A DNA stretch of 64,000 nucleotides from WTGA01 sp965214055 (lineage in GTDB: Bacteria > Pseudomonadota > Gammaproteobacteria > Arenicellales > Poriferihabitantaceae), in contig OZ243931.1 of the NCBI GenBank assembly GCA_965214055.1, positions 3,038,001 to 3,102,000 on the forward strand, in the 5' to 3' direction. This document shows, one piece after another, positions 28,193 through 37,327 of the stretch; within the stretch, counting starts at the first letter, position 1, and the number at the start of each line of letters is the position of its first letter. A model generated the notes under the pieces. It did no database searches, was not told the origin of the DNA, and was given only the letters and a program-made list of their open reading frames with translations. Made by a program: the position numbers and the translations under genes.

Positions 28193-28915
28193 ATGTCTCG
28201 CCCAAGCAACCGCCAACCGGATGAAATGCGCCCGGTTTCAATCATCCGAAATTTTACCAAACATGCCGAGGGCTCGGTGCTGGTCAGTTTTGGCGATACC
28301 AAAGTGTTGTGCACCGCCAGCATCGAGGAAAAAGTGCCTTTCTTTCTGCGGAAATCCAAACGGGGGTGGGTCACGGCGGAGTACAGCATGCTCCCCCGGT
28401 CCACCAATACCCGAACCCCCCGGGAAGCCGCACGGGGCAGGCAATCCGGACGAACCCTGGAAATTCAGCGCCTGATCGGCCGTTCATTGCGGGCGGCCGT
28501 GGATTTGTCATCGCTTGGGGAACGGACCATCACCATCGACTGTGATGTCATCCAGGCCGATGGCGGCACCCGAACGGCATCCATCACCGGCGCCTATGTG
28601 GCGCTGTGCGATGCCATAAAAGGGTTGCAGAACGAAAACAGGGTGAAAACCAACCCCATCCACCGTTCCGTGGCATCGGTGTCGGTGGGGGTCTATCAGG
28701 GAGAAGTGGTCACCGACCTTGACTACATTGAGGACAGCAATGCCGATACGGACATGAATGTCGTCATGGACAGTACAGGGGGATTGATTGAAATCCAGGG
28801 AACTGCGGAAGGGAAACCATTTTCCCGGGACATGGTCAATGAAATGCTGGACCATGCCCATGCGGCCTGCATGACCCTGTTTGAAAAACAACGGCAAAGC
28901 CTGGCAAAACCTTAA
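28193..28915 (+). CDS. rph: Ribonuclease PH
   Basis: 240 residues, close to the usual 238. RNase PH is a phosphorolytic 3' exonuclease that trims tRNA precursors and works as a hexameric ring. Visible family blocks are SRPSNRQPDEMRPVSI at the N-terminus, GSVLVSFGDTKVLCTASIEE (about 22-41), GWVTAEYSMLPRSTNTR (about 61-77, with phosphate-binding residues), GRSLRAAVDL, TITIDCDVIQADGGTRTASI and EDSNADTDMNVVM. Nothing is missing. rdgB follows 90 bases later in the same direction, a common pairing in proteobacteria. Confidence 0.97.
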   Translation: MSRPSNRQPDEMRPVSIIRNFTKHAEGSVLVSFGDTKVLCTASIEEKVPFFLRKSKRGWVTAEYSMLPRSTNTRTPREAARGRQSGRTLEIQRLIGRSLRAAVDLSSLGERTITIDCDVIQADGGTRTASITGAYVALCDAIKGLQNENRVKTNPIHRSVASVSVGVYQGEVVTDLDYIEDSNADTDMNVVMDSTGGLIEIQGTAEGKPFSRDMVNEMLDHAHAACMTLFEKQRQSLAKP

Positions 28916-29005
28916 CATCCCTTCCGTCCTCCCGAACCCCCTGCAATCTGCGCCGATCGAGCACGAAGACATGCCCTGGATATTCTCACGCCCGATCATC
29001 GGCTC

Positions 29006-29620
29006 ATGAAAATTGTATTCGCCACGAGCAATCCAGGGAAACTGGATGAATTGCGTGCATTGGTCAAACATGGTCAGCACGAATTTACGGCCCAGGGAGC
29101 GATCGGGGTGGAAGATGCCGAGGAAACCGGCACCACCTTCACTGAAAATGCCCTGATCAAGGCAAGGCATGCCAGCCTGCATACCGGCCTGCCCGCCATT
29201 GCCGATGATTCCGGGCTGGAGGTGGATTACCTGAACGGACGGCCTGGCATCTTTTCTGCCCGCTACGCAGGTAGCCATGCGACGGACCAGGAAAATATGA
29301 ACCGGTTGCTCAAAGAACTTCAGGGGGTTCCCATGCGCCAGCGCAGTGCCCGGTTCCAGTGTATCATCGCCCTGGTAAACCGACACGATCAACCGGACCC
29401 GGTGATTTGTCACGGCGTCTGGGAAGGGAAAATCGCTGTGACTCCATCCGGCCCCCATGGATTCGGTTATGACCCGGTATTTATTGCCAATGGTTTTGAC
29501 TGTACATCCGCCACCCTTCCCCCGGAAACCAAAAACAAGGTGAGCCATCGTGCCCAGGCGTTGGCAAAGCTGAAGACATACCTGAATGATTGGACCTCCC
29601 CCCTTGAACCATTGCGGTAG
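29006..29620 (+). CDS. rdgB: XTP/dITP diphosphatase (RdgB/HAM1 family)
   Basis: 204 residues. The enzyme removes non-canonical purine nucleoside triphosphates (XTP, dITP). Family marks: VFATSNPGKLDEL near residue 5, TGTTFTENALIKARHAS (about 45), the acidic IADDSGLEVDYLNGRPGIFSARYAG with the catalytic Asp, GFGYDPVF near 154 and SHRAQALAKL close to the C-terminus. The start at 29006 puts the SNPGK motif at the normal place. It is downstream of rph. Confidence 0.96.
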   Translation: MKIVFATSNPGKLDELRALVKHGQHEFTAQGAIGVEDAEETGTTFTENALIKARHASLHTGLPAIADDSGLEVDYLNGRPGIFSARYAGSHATDQENMNRLLKELQGVPMRQRSARFQCIIALVNRHDQPDPVICHGVWEGKIAVTPSGPHGFGYDPVFIANGFDCTSATLPPETKNKVSHRAQALAKLKTYLNDWTSPLEPLR

Positions 29621-29654
29621 CCCGCCCACCACGGAAACGCTGTCTGTGCAAAGA

Positions 29655-29668
29655 CCGATTACAATCGG
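29655..29668. repeat. Short inverted repeat upstream of the gpmI fusion gene
   Basis: CCGATT (29655-29660) and AATCGG (29663-29668) are separated by AC. TATACT at 29685-29690 follows and could be a -10 box. The repeat is small and its role as an operator is only suggested by position, about 200 bases before the gene start. Confidence 0.3.
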
Positions 29669-29868
29669 ACGGACCCGATGGTGGTATACTGGGTGCTATA
29701 TGATCCGTTGAAGTCCCGTGCCCCATCCACTCCCGCGCAACAAACCCTGCCGGACTGGTTACGGTCACGAACCGTGCGGGGTGTGGACCCGGCATGAATT
29801 CCAGACAACCTTGCACCATGACTGGATTCAACGGGGTAAAAAATCCTGTCACGCCAAAAAATTGACCA

Positions 29869-32025
29869 ATGCACCTTGATCCGCTAATCACCTTTCACGG
29901 CCGCAAAGGGCCATTGCTGCTCGTGGTCGCCGATGGGGTGGGACTGGCGCCCAGTGGGCCCGGCAATGCCCTCTCTTTGGCCAACACCCCCGTCATGGAT
30001 GCGTTAATTGCATCCCGGCACAGTACCCAGCTCCACGCCCACGGAACTCATGTTGGACTGCCCACCGATGACGACATGGGAAACAGTGAGGTCGGACACA
30101 ATACACTGGGAGGAGGACAGATTTATGACCAGGGGGCTAAACTGGTCAATTCTGCGTTTGAAAGTGGTCGTATTTTTGAAAGTGACAACTGGCAGGAAAT
30201 TGAGTCAAGAGGGAAACGGGGAAACACCATCCACTTTCTCGGTTTACTGTCCGATGGCAACGTCCATTCCCATATCGGGCATTTGCTTCAATTGCTGCAG
30301 CGCTGCCAGGATTGCGGGGTCCCGTCCGTCGCCATTCACGCCTTGCTGGATGGGCGGGATGTAGCCCCGAGATCCGCCCCCCAGTATCTCGTCCAGCTAC
30401 AGGCCAGGCTGGATGAAATCAACCAGTCGGGTGACTTCGAATACCGGATAGCCAGCGGTGGGGGGCGCATGGTCATCACCATGGACCGATACGAGGCGGA
30501 CTGGAAGATGGTGGAGCGCGGTTTCAACGCCCACGTATTCGGCGCGGTAGATGGCGATGGACGCATGGTCGACGATGCGGTCAGGGAAGTGGAGCGTCAA
30601 TACGCTGCAGACCCTGAGCTGTCTGACCAGTACCTGACGCCTTTCGTCATTGCCAGTGACAACAGCCCGGTCGGGCCGGTGAAAGATGGCGACGCAGTGG
30701 TACTGTTCAATTTCAGGGGGGACCGGGCCATTGAAATTTCCCAGGCCCTGGAAAACCCGGCATTCCCCCATTTTGACCGGGGGGAATTTCCGGAAATTTA
30801 CTTTTGTGGAATGTTGCAGTACGACGGCGACCTGGACATCCCGGCGAACTACCTGGTGAAACCGCCGGCCATAGAACGCACCATGGTTGAATTCCTGTGT
30901 GCAGAAAAACTGCACACCTTTGCTGTCAGCGAGACCCAGAAGTTTGGTCACGTGACCTATTTCTGGAACGGGAACCGGTCCGGCTATATTGACGAATCAC
31001 TCGAAACGTACATTCAGATTCCCTCCGACAATGTCCCGTTCGATACCGCCCCGGAAATGAAAGCGGTGGAAATAACCGATGCCACCATCGCCCTCCTCGA
31101 ATCGGAAAAATACCGGTTCGGGAGAATTAACTTCGCCAACGGTGACATGGTAGGACATACCGGGAATATCCCCGCTACGGTAAAATCACTGGAATGCATC
31201 GACCGGTGCATGGGACGACTCATTGATGCAGTCACCCGGGAAAATGGCATTCTCATCTTTACTGCGGACCACGGGAATGCGGATGAAATGTTTGTCGAGA
31301 AAGACGGGAAGCGCATCAAGCGAACCTCGCACTCGCTGAATCCCGTCCCATTCGTCATCGTTGACAGCACCGATGATGAAAGTTACCAGTTGAACTCCCT
31401 GGCCACCGACGGTGGCCTTGCCAACGTCGCGGCCACGGTATTCAACCTGCTCGGCTATCACGCACCGGGGGATTATGAACCGTCCCTGATCTCCGTGCCC
31501 CAGGAACCCGTGCGATATACCCTTTACAAGGGACGTGTCGTCAATCTTGGCCTTGAAACCACCCATCTGCCCAACCAGGAGATGATCACCATGGAAGTGG
31601 TGAGGCATCCGGGTGGAGTGGTGATTGTAGCGATGGACGATGAAAAGAATATTTGCGTGATCCGCCAGTTCCGTTTCCCCATGGGCCGCTGGATATGGGA
31701 ATTGCCGGCAGGGCTCAAGGACCCCCATGAAAGTTCGGAAGAAGCGGCACGGCGGGAGCTTCAGGAGGAAACAGGCTGTACCGCCATGCACTGGGAGTCC
31801 ATGGGATCCATCATCACGACACCGGGTTTTTCTGATGAACAGTTATCCCTGTATTTTGTATCGGAACTTGAGAAAGGCGATGCGGCTCCGGAACCCCATG
31901 AACACATCGCGGTCCACTGGTTTCCGGCAAAGCAAATCACCACTATGATCCGCAATGGGGAAATAAATGATTCCAAAAGTATTGCTGCTTTCCATAAGGC
32001 AACCATCATGGGACTGTTGGAGTAA
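29869..32025 (+). CDS. gpmI: Cofactor-independent phosphoglycerate mutase fused to a C-terminal NUDIX hydrolase
   Basis: 718 residues, longer by about 175 than normal GpmI (about 510-550). Residues 15-540 are an iPGM: metal-site Asp in VVADGVGL, the nucleophile Ser73 in GNSEVGHNTLGGG, LLDGRDVAPRSAP, NFRGDRAIEI, and the second metal site in TADHGNADEM and RTSHSLNPVPF. It interconverts 3- and 2-phosphoglycerate with manganese. Residues from about 545 form a NUDIX domain of ADP-ribose pyrophosphatase type. Its box runs from Gly615 to Gly636 and fits GX5EX7REUXEEXGU exactly (Glu621, Arg629, Glu630, Glu633, Glu634). There is no stop or frameshift between the parts, so the product is one bifunctional chain. 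Confidence 0.93.
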   Translation: MHLDPLITFHGRKGPLLLVVADGVGLAPSGPGNALSLANTPVMDALIASRHSTQLHAHGTHVGLPTDDDMGNSEVGHNTLGGGQIYDQGAKLVNSAFESGRIFESDNWQEIESRGKRGNTIHFLGLLSDGNVHSHIGHLLQLLQRCQDCGVPSVAIHALLDGRDVAPRSAPQYLVQLQARLDEINQSGDFEYRIASGGGRMVITMDRYEADWKMVERGFNAHVFGAVDGDGRMVDDAVREVERQYAADPELSDQYLTPFVIASDNSPVGPVKDGDAVVLFNFRGDRAIEISQALENPAFPHFDRGEFPEIYFCGMLQYDGDLDIPANYLVKPPAIERTMVEFLCAEKLHTFAVSETQKFGHVTYFWNGNRSGYIDESLETYIQIPSDNVPFDTAPEMKAVEITDATIALLESEKYRFGRINFANGDMVGHTGNIPATVKSLECIDRCMGRLIDAVTRENGILIFTADHGNADEMFVEKDGKRIKRTSHSLNPVPFVIVDSTDDESYQLNSLATDGGLANVAATVFNLLGYHAPGDYEPSLISVPQEPVRYTLYKGRVVNLGLETTHLPNQEMITMEVVRHPGGVVIVAMDDEKNICVIRQFRFPMGRWIWELPAGLKDPHESSEEAARRELQEETGCTAMHWESMGSIITTPGFSDEQLSLYFVSELEKGDAAPEPHEHIAVHWFPAKQITTMIRNGEINDSKSIAAFHKATIMGLLE

Positions 32026-32258
32026 AGCCGTCCACGGAAAACCCGGGAAAGGTGGTATCCCGGATACCGCCGGAGATGGCGGGTCACTGAAGGCCCCGGT
32101 CAAACCGCGAATCCGCCCGGCGAACTGGGGATGACACCTGCCCCATCCTTTTCGATGAAATTCCGAAGATCAACGGAAATCCATATCCGCAAGACCATCC
32201 GTAAGACCACCCGCATGGCACGTGCATGGAAAAATTCCGGGGAGAAACCCCTTATTGC

Positions 32259-33044
32259 CTACTCGACAAAAGGAACCGGTGTCCGGGTATACCCGCTGGG
32301 CAGGAACAGGCAATCCGCAGCCAGGTCCTCCTGATTTCGAATCCCCACCAGCCGGGTACTCACTCCCTCCTCCACTGAATGAACAAGAATGGGCAATCCT
32401 TCCGGGTCCGGGTTCCATGCCCTTGGGAGAACCACCCCCATTTTCGACAACAGATTTCCCGCCCGGTCCAGCAGCTGACCGCCAAAGACATAAAAGGTAT
32501 TCAGGGTCCCGTAGTGGGCGCCCAGGGCAGACAAACTGTCCTGTGAGGACACGCACATCTCCCATTCCAGCGTACCGTTGCGAAATTGCCGAAACAATGT
32601 ACAACGAAGGTCTGCGACGGTCATCGTATCACGGGTATCCTCTTCGACAACCATCGTGTCCCCGGATTCTTCTGAAAATCCCAGGGTCTGAAACAAGTCT
32701 GCAAGTACTCCCTTCTGGTCCTCGACGACCCGGGACACCGTCTCCACCAGGGAGGCCGCTTTATCGATCACCTCCTGATCGATATGGTAGTAACTCCGGT
32801 CACCATGGTCGACAATGAAAAGTGTCCGGGTCGATGCGTCAAACAGCATATCCTTACCAGGTTCTCCGCCGACTTTTTCCACGCATATCTTCCGGTCCTG
32901 AAGCAGTGCCTGCTGGAGCAGGCGCTGACCATTGTCCTCAATAACAAAATCGACCACCCTGCCCTCTTCAGCCCAACTCCATGGCACGGACAGGGTTCCC
33001 CCCAGGCCCAATACACACCACGCAACGACCGCGATCTTCTTCAT
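32259..33044 (-). CDS. Exported protein of unknown function
   Basis: 261 residues with a clear signal peptide (MKKIAVVAWCVLGLGGTLSV..., probable cut after SWA near residue 25). The mature part has alternating beta segments, for example FVIEDNGQRLLQQALLQDRK, CVEKVGGEPGKDMLFDASTR and TLFIVDHGDRSYYHIDQE, then a helical middle (DKAASLVETVSRVVEDQKGV) and a second beta part. The pattern of a stored value compared with 'DHGDRSYYHID' is like periplasmic DUF4412-type proteins, but I do not claim that family. Four cysteines occur in the mature part (KICVEK, DLRCTL, WEMCVS, ADCLFL). It stands alone between convergent or opposite genes. Confidence 0.7.
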   Translation of the reverse strand: MKKIAVVAWCVLGLGGTLSVPWSWAEEGRVVDFVIEDNGQRLLQQALLQDRKICVEKVGGEPGKDMLFDASTRTLFIVDHGDRSYYHIDQEVIDKAASLVETVSRVVEDQKGVLADLFQTLGFSEESGDTMVVEEDTRDTMTVADLRCTLFRQFRNGTLEWEMCVSSQDSLSALGAHYGTLNTFYVFGGQLLDRAGNLLSKMGVVLPRAWNPDPEGLPILVHSVEEGVSTRLVGIRNQEDLAADCLFLPSGYTRTPVPFVE

Positions 33045-33264
33045 CCGTAAAATCAGGGGGACCGGAAAAGGAGACGTCCCGCTCCGCCGGTGGTTTTTCC
33101 CGGGGACCGCGGCACATGACCCGAAATACCGGGATTCCCGGGGGCCATTTTTGTGTGTTCGTCTTCCCTTGAACCGGAAAACAGGAATGGACCCGAATGA
33201 GATCGATCAAGCTCCGTGCTTACCTCCGCGCAACCGTGGACACGCAGTTTGAACATGAGGGTTC

Positions 33265-33708
33265 CTACCCCAGAATTGATTTGATTTTTCCGCTGATCAC
33301 GCCCATATCCACCTGTCCCTGGGCCCTGGATTTCACCACTCCCATTACCCTTCCCATATCTTTCATTGATGTCGCGCCAGTCTGCTGAATCGCTTCATCG
33401 ACCAGTTCGTCCATCTGTGCATCGGACAACTGTGCAGGCAGATAGGTTTCCAGAACAGCGATATTGGATTTTTCCTTGTCTGCCAGGTCCGGCCTGCCTC
33501 CCTGCTGGAACTGGCTGGCGGCATCCTTGGACTGTTTCACCTGCTTCTGCACAATCTGCAGCACCCCGCTGTCTTCCAGTTCGGTCCGGCTGTCCACTTC
33601 CTGTCGCTGAATGGCCGCACGCAACAAGCGGATGGTTTCCAGTCTGACCGTTTCCCGGTTGCGCATGGCCGTCTTCATGTCGGCAACAATACGCTCCTTG
33701 AGGCTCAT
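33265..33708 (-). CDS. yqeY: GatB/YqeY-domain protein
   Basis: 147 residues, the normal length of the YqeY family. The N-terminal SLKERIVADMKTAMRNRETV and the segment RLETIRLLRAAIQRQEVDSR are characteristic, and the C-terminal ATSMKDMGRVMGVVKSRAQG is the shared tail with GatB that contacts tRNA. Its own function is not established; tRNA-related amidotransferase or binding activity is presumed from homology. It follows rpsU by 58 bases on the same strand, the order seen in many proteobacteria (rpsU-yqeY-dnaG-rpoD), but dnaG is not next in this genome. Confidence 0.93.
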   Translation of the reverse strand: MSLKERIVADMKTAMRNRETVRLETIRLLRAAIQRQEVDSRTELEDSGVLQIVQKQVKQSKDAASQFQQGGRPDLADKEKSNIAVLETYLPAQLSDAQMDELVDEAIQQTGATSMKDMGRVMGVVKSRAQGQVDMGVISGKIKSILG

Positions 33709-33766
33709 GGGGAGAAGAGTTCCGGCTTACAACTGCAATACATACAACGGATACAACCGGGAGGGA

Positions 33767-33982
33767 TCAGTACAAGCGCTTGTATCGGGCCTGCTGGCGG
33801 GAAATGCGTTTCATTTCGCGTCGTACCGCGGCATCATTGTCGCGCTTGCGGACCGTGGTGGGTTTTTCGTAGCATTGGCGACGCCGAGACTCGGTAAACA
33901 CACCCGCGCGCTCACAGACACGACGAAATCGTCTCAAGATAACATCAAAAGGTTCGTTCATTCGAACTTGTACAGACGGCAT
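33767..33982 (-). CDS. rpsU: 30S ribosomal protein S21
   Basis: 71 residues starting at the ATG at 33980-33982, which gives MPSVQVRMNEPFDVILRRFR, the usual S21 N-terminus. The in-frame ORF extends 34 residues further upstream, but that part has no S21 character. The basic C-terminus (RRQCYEKPTTVRKR and MKRISRQQARYKRLY) is typical for gammaproteobacterial S21. AGGAAA lies about 9 bases before the start. The gene is transcribed into yqeY, and a TATAAT-like box lies upstream. Confidence 0.96.
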   Translation of the reverse strand: MPSVQVRMNEPFDVILRRFRRVCERAGVFTESRRRQCYEKPTTVRKRDNDAAVRREMKRISRQQARYKRLY

Positions 33983-34391
33983 ATAAATTATTTCCTGACA
34001 AATTAATGGGGGCACTATTATACTGCAGATTCCGATTAACATCACCGGGTAAATGCGAGAAAATTTCAAGGTTCCCCAGCACATCCGGGCAAATCACCCG
34101 GCAAATATACCACAGCACGGTACAACCCGGCGTCTGTCCCGACTCAACGGGTTTGCGTCCTGTTCCATGCGTGTTTTTCAGGTATCCGGACTACGATGGC
34201 TCATCCCCCGTTTTTTCCATGTTATCCCCCTACCTGAATTCTTCTCCTGTTTGCATGGGTCACCTTACCCAATGCCGGAAATGGAATTTTTGTCCCGGGC
34301 GGCCAGAAAACCGGAAAGCGAGAAGTGGTAAAATACCCGGGCACCCAGTCATCCGGATAACGAAGATCGCTCCACTGCCAGCATTCAGCAT
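33983..34391. other. Divergent promoter region between rpsU and mltA
   Basis: 409 bases without a supported gene. It holds the rpsU promoter candidate at its left end. The part 34050-34390 has no strong ORF with family resemblance and no obvious promoter for mltA. Confidence 0.45.
34017..34022 (-). promoter_or_regulatory. Candidate -10 box of the rpsU-yqeY transcript
   Basis: Read on the minus strand this is TATAAT, 35 bases before the rpsU ATG, which leaves a short leader with an AGGAAA ribosome site. The element at the -35 distance (GTGATG) fits only weakly. Confidence 0.45.
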
Positions 34392-35516
34392 ATGCCTCCC
34401 TTTAAAATCGCAATGTGGGTTTTTTGCATTGTTGCCCTGTCAGGCTGCATCCCCACCAAGGACAAGCCCGCCACCATCGGGGCGCCCATGGACTGGTCCG
34501 AGCTGCCCGGTTGGGAGGAAGATACCCATGCCGAAGTCTGGCCGGCGCTGGTCAACAATTGCAAAGCGGTAAGCGAAGAAACGGAATGGGCATCGATCTG
34601 TCCCGAAATCACCGAATGGAATCCGCCGAACGATACCCGGGCAAGAGAATTCATTGAGCACTGGTTTCAACCCCATACCCTGTATGCCAGGGGCGGAAAG
34701 GAGCAGGGCCTGATTACAGGCTACTATGAACCGCTGCTGTTCGGAAGTCTGGAACCGAATGAACGGTACCGGTATCCCCTCTACCAGCAGCCTGAATCCC
34801 TGCTCACCATTCATCTTGGAGACGTATACCCCGATTTGAAAGACCGACGGTTGCGGGGGCAACTCCGGGGCGACCGGATTGTCCCGTTCTACTCCAGGGA
34901 GGAAATCGAATCCGACCGTGCCCTGTTGGCAGGAAATGAGTTGATCTGGCTGGACAACCGAGACGATGTTTTTTTTCTGCACATACAGGGGTCGGGCCGC
35001 ATTCAGTTGCCTGACGGCACCCTGCTGGGAGCCGGCTACAGCGACCAGAACGGGCATCCCTATGTCCCCATTGGAAGAATCCTGCTACAGGAGGGAGAAC
35101 TGACCCGGGAGGAAATCTCGTTATTCACCATTCGCCAATGGCTGGATGAGAATCCCGGGGAAGCGGAAGCATTACTGAACCGGAACCCCAGTTATGTTTT
35201 TTTCGTATTGCGCAACAACCCGGAAACCGGACCCATCGGATCGCTGAATGTGCCGTTGACACCGGAGCGCAGCATCGCCATTGACCCAAAACTGGTAAAA
35301 CTGGGCACCCCCATGTGGTTAATGACCAATTATCCGGGGAACCCGGAAGAACAATACAATCGTCTGGTCGTCGCCCAGGATACAGGGGGAGCCATCAAGG
35401 GCGCGTTGCGCGCCGACCTTTTCTGGGGATATGGAGAGGATGCCGAGCGGGCCGCAGGAATCATGAAGGAACCCGTCCGCCTGATTGTCCTGCAACCCCG
35501 GAAAAACCGGCTCTAA
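34392..35516 (+). CDS. mltA: Membrane-bound lytic murein transglycosylase A
   Basis: 374 residues. A lipoprotein signal (MPPFKIAMWVFCIVALSGC) has lipobox LSGC with Cys19, so the protein is anchored in the outer or inner membrane and acts on peptidoglycan in the periplasm. The MltA domain runs from about residue 110 with GLITGYYEPLLFGS, and the 3D barrel with the catalytic Asp is in VVAQDTGGAIKGALRADLFW near the C-terminus. HIQGSGRIQLPDGTLLGAGY is another family block. It cleaves glycan strands with formation of 1,6-anhydro-muramic ends. It is alone on the plus strand, convergent with rnd. Confidence 0.95.
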   Translation: MPPFKIAMWVFCIVALSGCIPTKDKPATIGAPMDWSELPGWEEDTHAEVWPALVNNCKAVSEETEWASICPEITEWNPPNDTRAREFIEHWFQPHTLYARGGKEQGLITGYYEPLLFGSLEPNERYRYPLYQQPESLLTIHLGDVYPDLKDRRLRGQLRGDRIVPFYSREEIESDRALLAGNELIWLDNRDDVFFLHIQGSGRIQLPDGTLLGAGYSDQNGHPYVPIGRILLQEGELTREEISLFTIRQWLDENPGEAEALLNRNPSYVFFVLRNNPETGPIGSLNVPLTPERSIAIDPKLVKLGTPMWLMTNYPGNPEEQYNRLVVAQDTGGAIKGALRADLFWGYGEDAERAAGIMKEPVRLIVLQPRKNRL

Positions 35517-35606
35517 CCGGCAACCGCACCCGTTGGACCCGGTTTGACGGCGATGCCCAACCTCGAAACACCCGGTAAGCCGATGATGATAACCGGGTAA
35601 AAAAAA

Positions 35607-36764
35607 CTAGGGGGAGCGCGAATTCTTGACGGGGGTCGGAACCCTCCCGTCCGCATGGTCCACAACCTTTCCCAGGCAGGTTAAAATCTGCTCTCCCACC
35701 AGCACCCACCGCCACCCTGTAAGCACCGGGAGGTCCAGCCGACCCCTCACAATCGACTCAATATCCCCCCGACTGGCAAGCAGTGACTGACTGATCCCGG
35801 CCTCTGTACTGGCTTCCCTAACCACTTTCATGATTTTTCCCACCTGGTGTTTTTCATGGGAATTGAGAGGACATCGATTGGCCCAGGCCGGCATGGTTTC
35901 ACCGGAAACCGGGGCGCTCCGGACAACCGCCAGAATCTGTTTTCCCAGTTTACTTACCAGCTTGGGGCGGATATTTTCCAGTCCGGCGAGTGATCGCAAA
36001 TCCCGGGGCCGACGGGTGGCGATCTCAATGATCGCCCGACTCGACAATACCCACTCTCGCGGGCGGTTCTGGAACTGGGCAACCCGCTCACGCCAGATGG
36101 TCAGTGCCCGGGCAGTTTCCTGATGCTTTACGGACAGCCTTTGCCCTCCCTTCAAATGCTTCCATGCCTGTTCCGGTTCGACAATGTGCGCCTGTTCATC
36201 CACGATCTTCCGACATTCCTCCTTCATCCATCCAATCCGGTCCAGACCGGAGAGCTTCCGGTCCATGAAGTCCCGCAACGGATTCAGATACCGAACATCA
36301 TCCATCGCGTATTCGAGCTGGGCACTGGAAAGCGGCCTAGCGCTCCAATCGGCACGGGTGTGCTGTTTCGGCAATACGGTCCCGAAAGCCATTTCCACCA
36401 TCGACGCATATCCGACCTGGTCTCCATAACCGCAAAGCGCCGCCGCGACCTGCGTGTCATAGACATTGACCAGAGGTTGGTCCAGCCTCTGGTCCAGGGC
36501 TTCCAGGTCCTGCCGGCAGGAATGGAATATCTTTGTAATGGACGCATCCGAGAATACCTGTGCAAGGGATGACAGGTCCGGGATGGCCAACGCATCAATA
36601 CAGTATTCGCCCCTCCCGGTTCGAAGTTGAATGAGGCACAGCAGGGGATAATAGGTCCTTACCCGGAGAAACTCGGTATCCACCCCGATCCAGGCCGACT
36701 CCATGGCAGAATGAACGCAGGCCTCCAGGCCAGCGGGATTGGTGATTGGGGCTAATTTTGACAT
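35607..36764 (-). CDS. rnd: Ribonuclease D
   Basis: 385 residues from ATG 36764; an in-frame ATG at 36785 adds seven residues (MDDIIVV) of no family character. The DEDDy exonuclease motifs are complete: Asp and Glu in WIGVDTEFLRVRTYYP, Asp in IFHSCRQDLEAL and the Tyr/Asp pair in LEYAMDDVRYL. An HRDC region follows (about 210-290, with LTIWRERVAQFQNRPREWVL). It trims 3' ends of tRNA and other stable RNAs. It is divergent from the membrane protein gene at 36809, with only 44 bases in between. Confidence 0.94.
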   Translation of the reverse strand: MSKLAPITNPAGLEACVHSAMESAWIGVDTEFLRVRTYYPLLCLIQLRTGRGEYCIDALAIPDLSSLAQVFSDASITKIFHSCRQDLEALDQRLDQPLVNVYDTQVAAALCGYGDQVGYASMVEMAFGTVLPKQHTRADWSARPLSSAQLEYAMDDVRYLNPLRDFMDRKLSGLDRIGWMKEECRKIVDEQAHIVEPEQAWKHLKGGQRLSVKHQETARALTIWRERVAQFQNRPREWVLSSRAIIEIATRRPRDLRSLAGLENIRPKLVSKLGKQILAVVRSAPVSGETMPAWANRCPLNSHEKHQVGKIMKVVREASTEAGISQSLLASRGDIESIVRGRLDLPVLTGWRWVLVGEQILTCLGKVVDHADGRVPTPVKNSRSP

Positions 36765-36808
36765 CACGACAATGATATCATCCAAACCCTTATCAAAAGT
36801 ATGCGTTG

Positions 36809-37327
36809 ATGTCTGACACCATTCGAATTATTCTGCGGATCTGCCTGTTTCGGGCTTCCCCCCAGGATTTGCCCGCTGCCGGAAACCGCCTTGTTTCCGT
36901 CATGGTCATCACCCTAGGGCTGTTTATCATGAGGAATGGCCAATTGGGGGGAAGCGTCAATGTCCTCGGCCTGTCACTGACCCAGTTTCTGTTGCTTGGC
37001 ACCGGGTTGGCCCTCCTTTTATCCCTGTTTCGAAAACCTGAACGCTGGCTGCAGTCGGCCACCGCTCTGTACGGTTGCTCCGCGCTGTTGCTGATCTTTA
37101 CCATGCCATTCATCATCATGACCCAGACGGCAGGATTGGCCTCGGGCATCCTGAGTCTCCCCCAGCTCATGGTCATACTTTCCAGTTTCTGGTATTTTGC
37201 AGTGATCGTGTTCATACTGCGGGAAACCCTTGAAATCGGCCTGGTGTTTGCATTTGTCGTCACCGTGGTACTGGAACTGTCCTTCGCCCTGATCCTGATG
37301 AGTCTTTTTGGGGAATTGATCCTGTGA
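36809..37327 (+). CDS. Integral membrane protein of unknown function, coupled to mpl
   Basis: 172 residues from ATG 36809 (a TTG directly before also fits). Four to five hydrophobic segments are visible: around 27-45 (VSVMVITLGLFIMRNGQ), 55-72 (FLLLGTGLALLLSLF), 85-110 (ALYGCSALLLIFTMPFIIM), 120-145 (LMVILSSFWYFAVIVFIL) and 148-172 (FAFVVTVVLELSFALILM). No named family was recognised. The stop overlaps the GTG start of mpl (GTGA at 37324-37327), so the product is made together with the murein-peptide ligase. A role in cell-wall recycling or its transport is a guess from this position only. Confidence 0.75.
   Translation: MSDTIRIILRICLFRASPQDLPAAGNRLVSVMVITLGLFIMRNGQLGGSVNVLGLSLTQFLLLGTGLALLLSLFRKPERWLQSATALYGCSALLLIFTMPFIIMTQTAGLASGILSLPQLMVILSSFWYFAVIVFILRETLEIGLVFAFVVTVVLELSFALILMSLFGELIL

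Noticed and set aside
35570..35606. Stem ACCCGGT/ACCGGGT beside a run of eight A between mltA and rnd
   Set aside because: For a terminator the T-run must follow the stem in the transcript. For mltA the run is A, and for rnd the T-run comes before the stem, so the arrangement fits neither gene.
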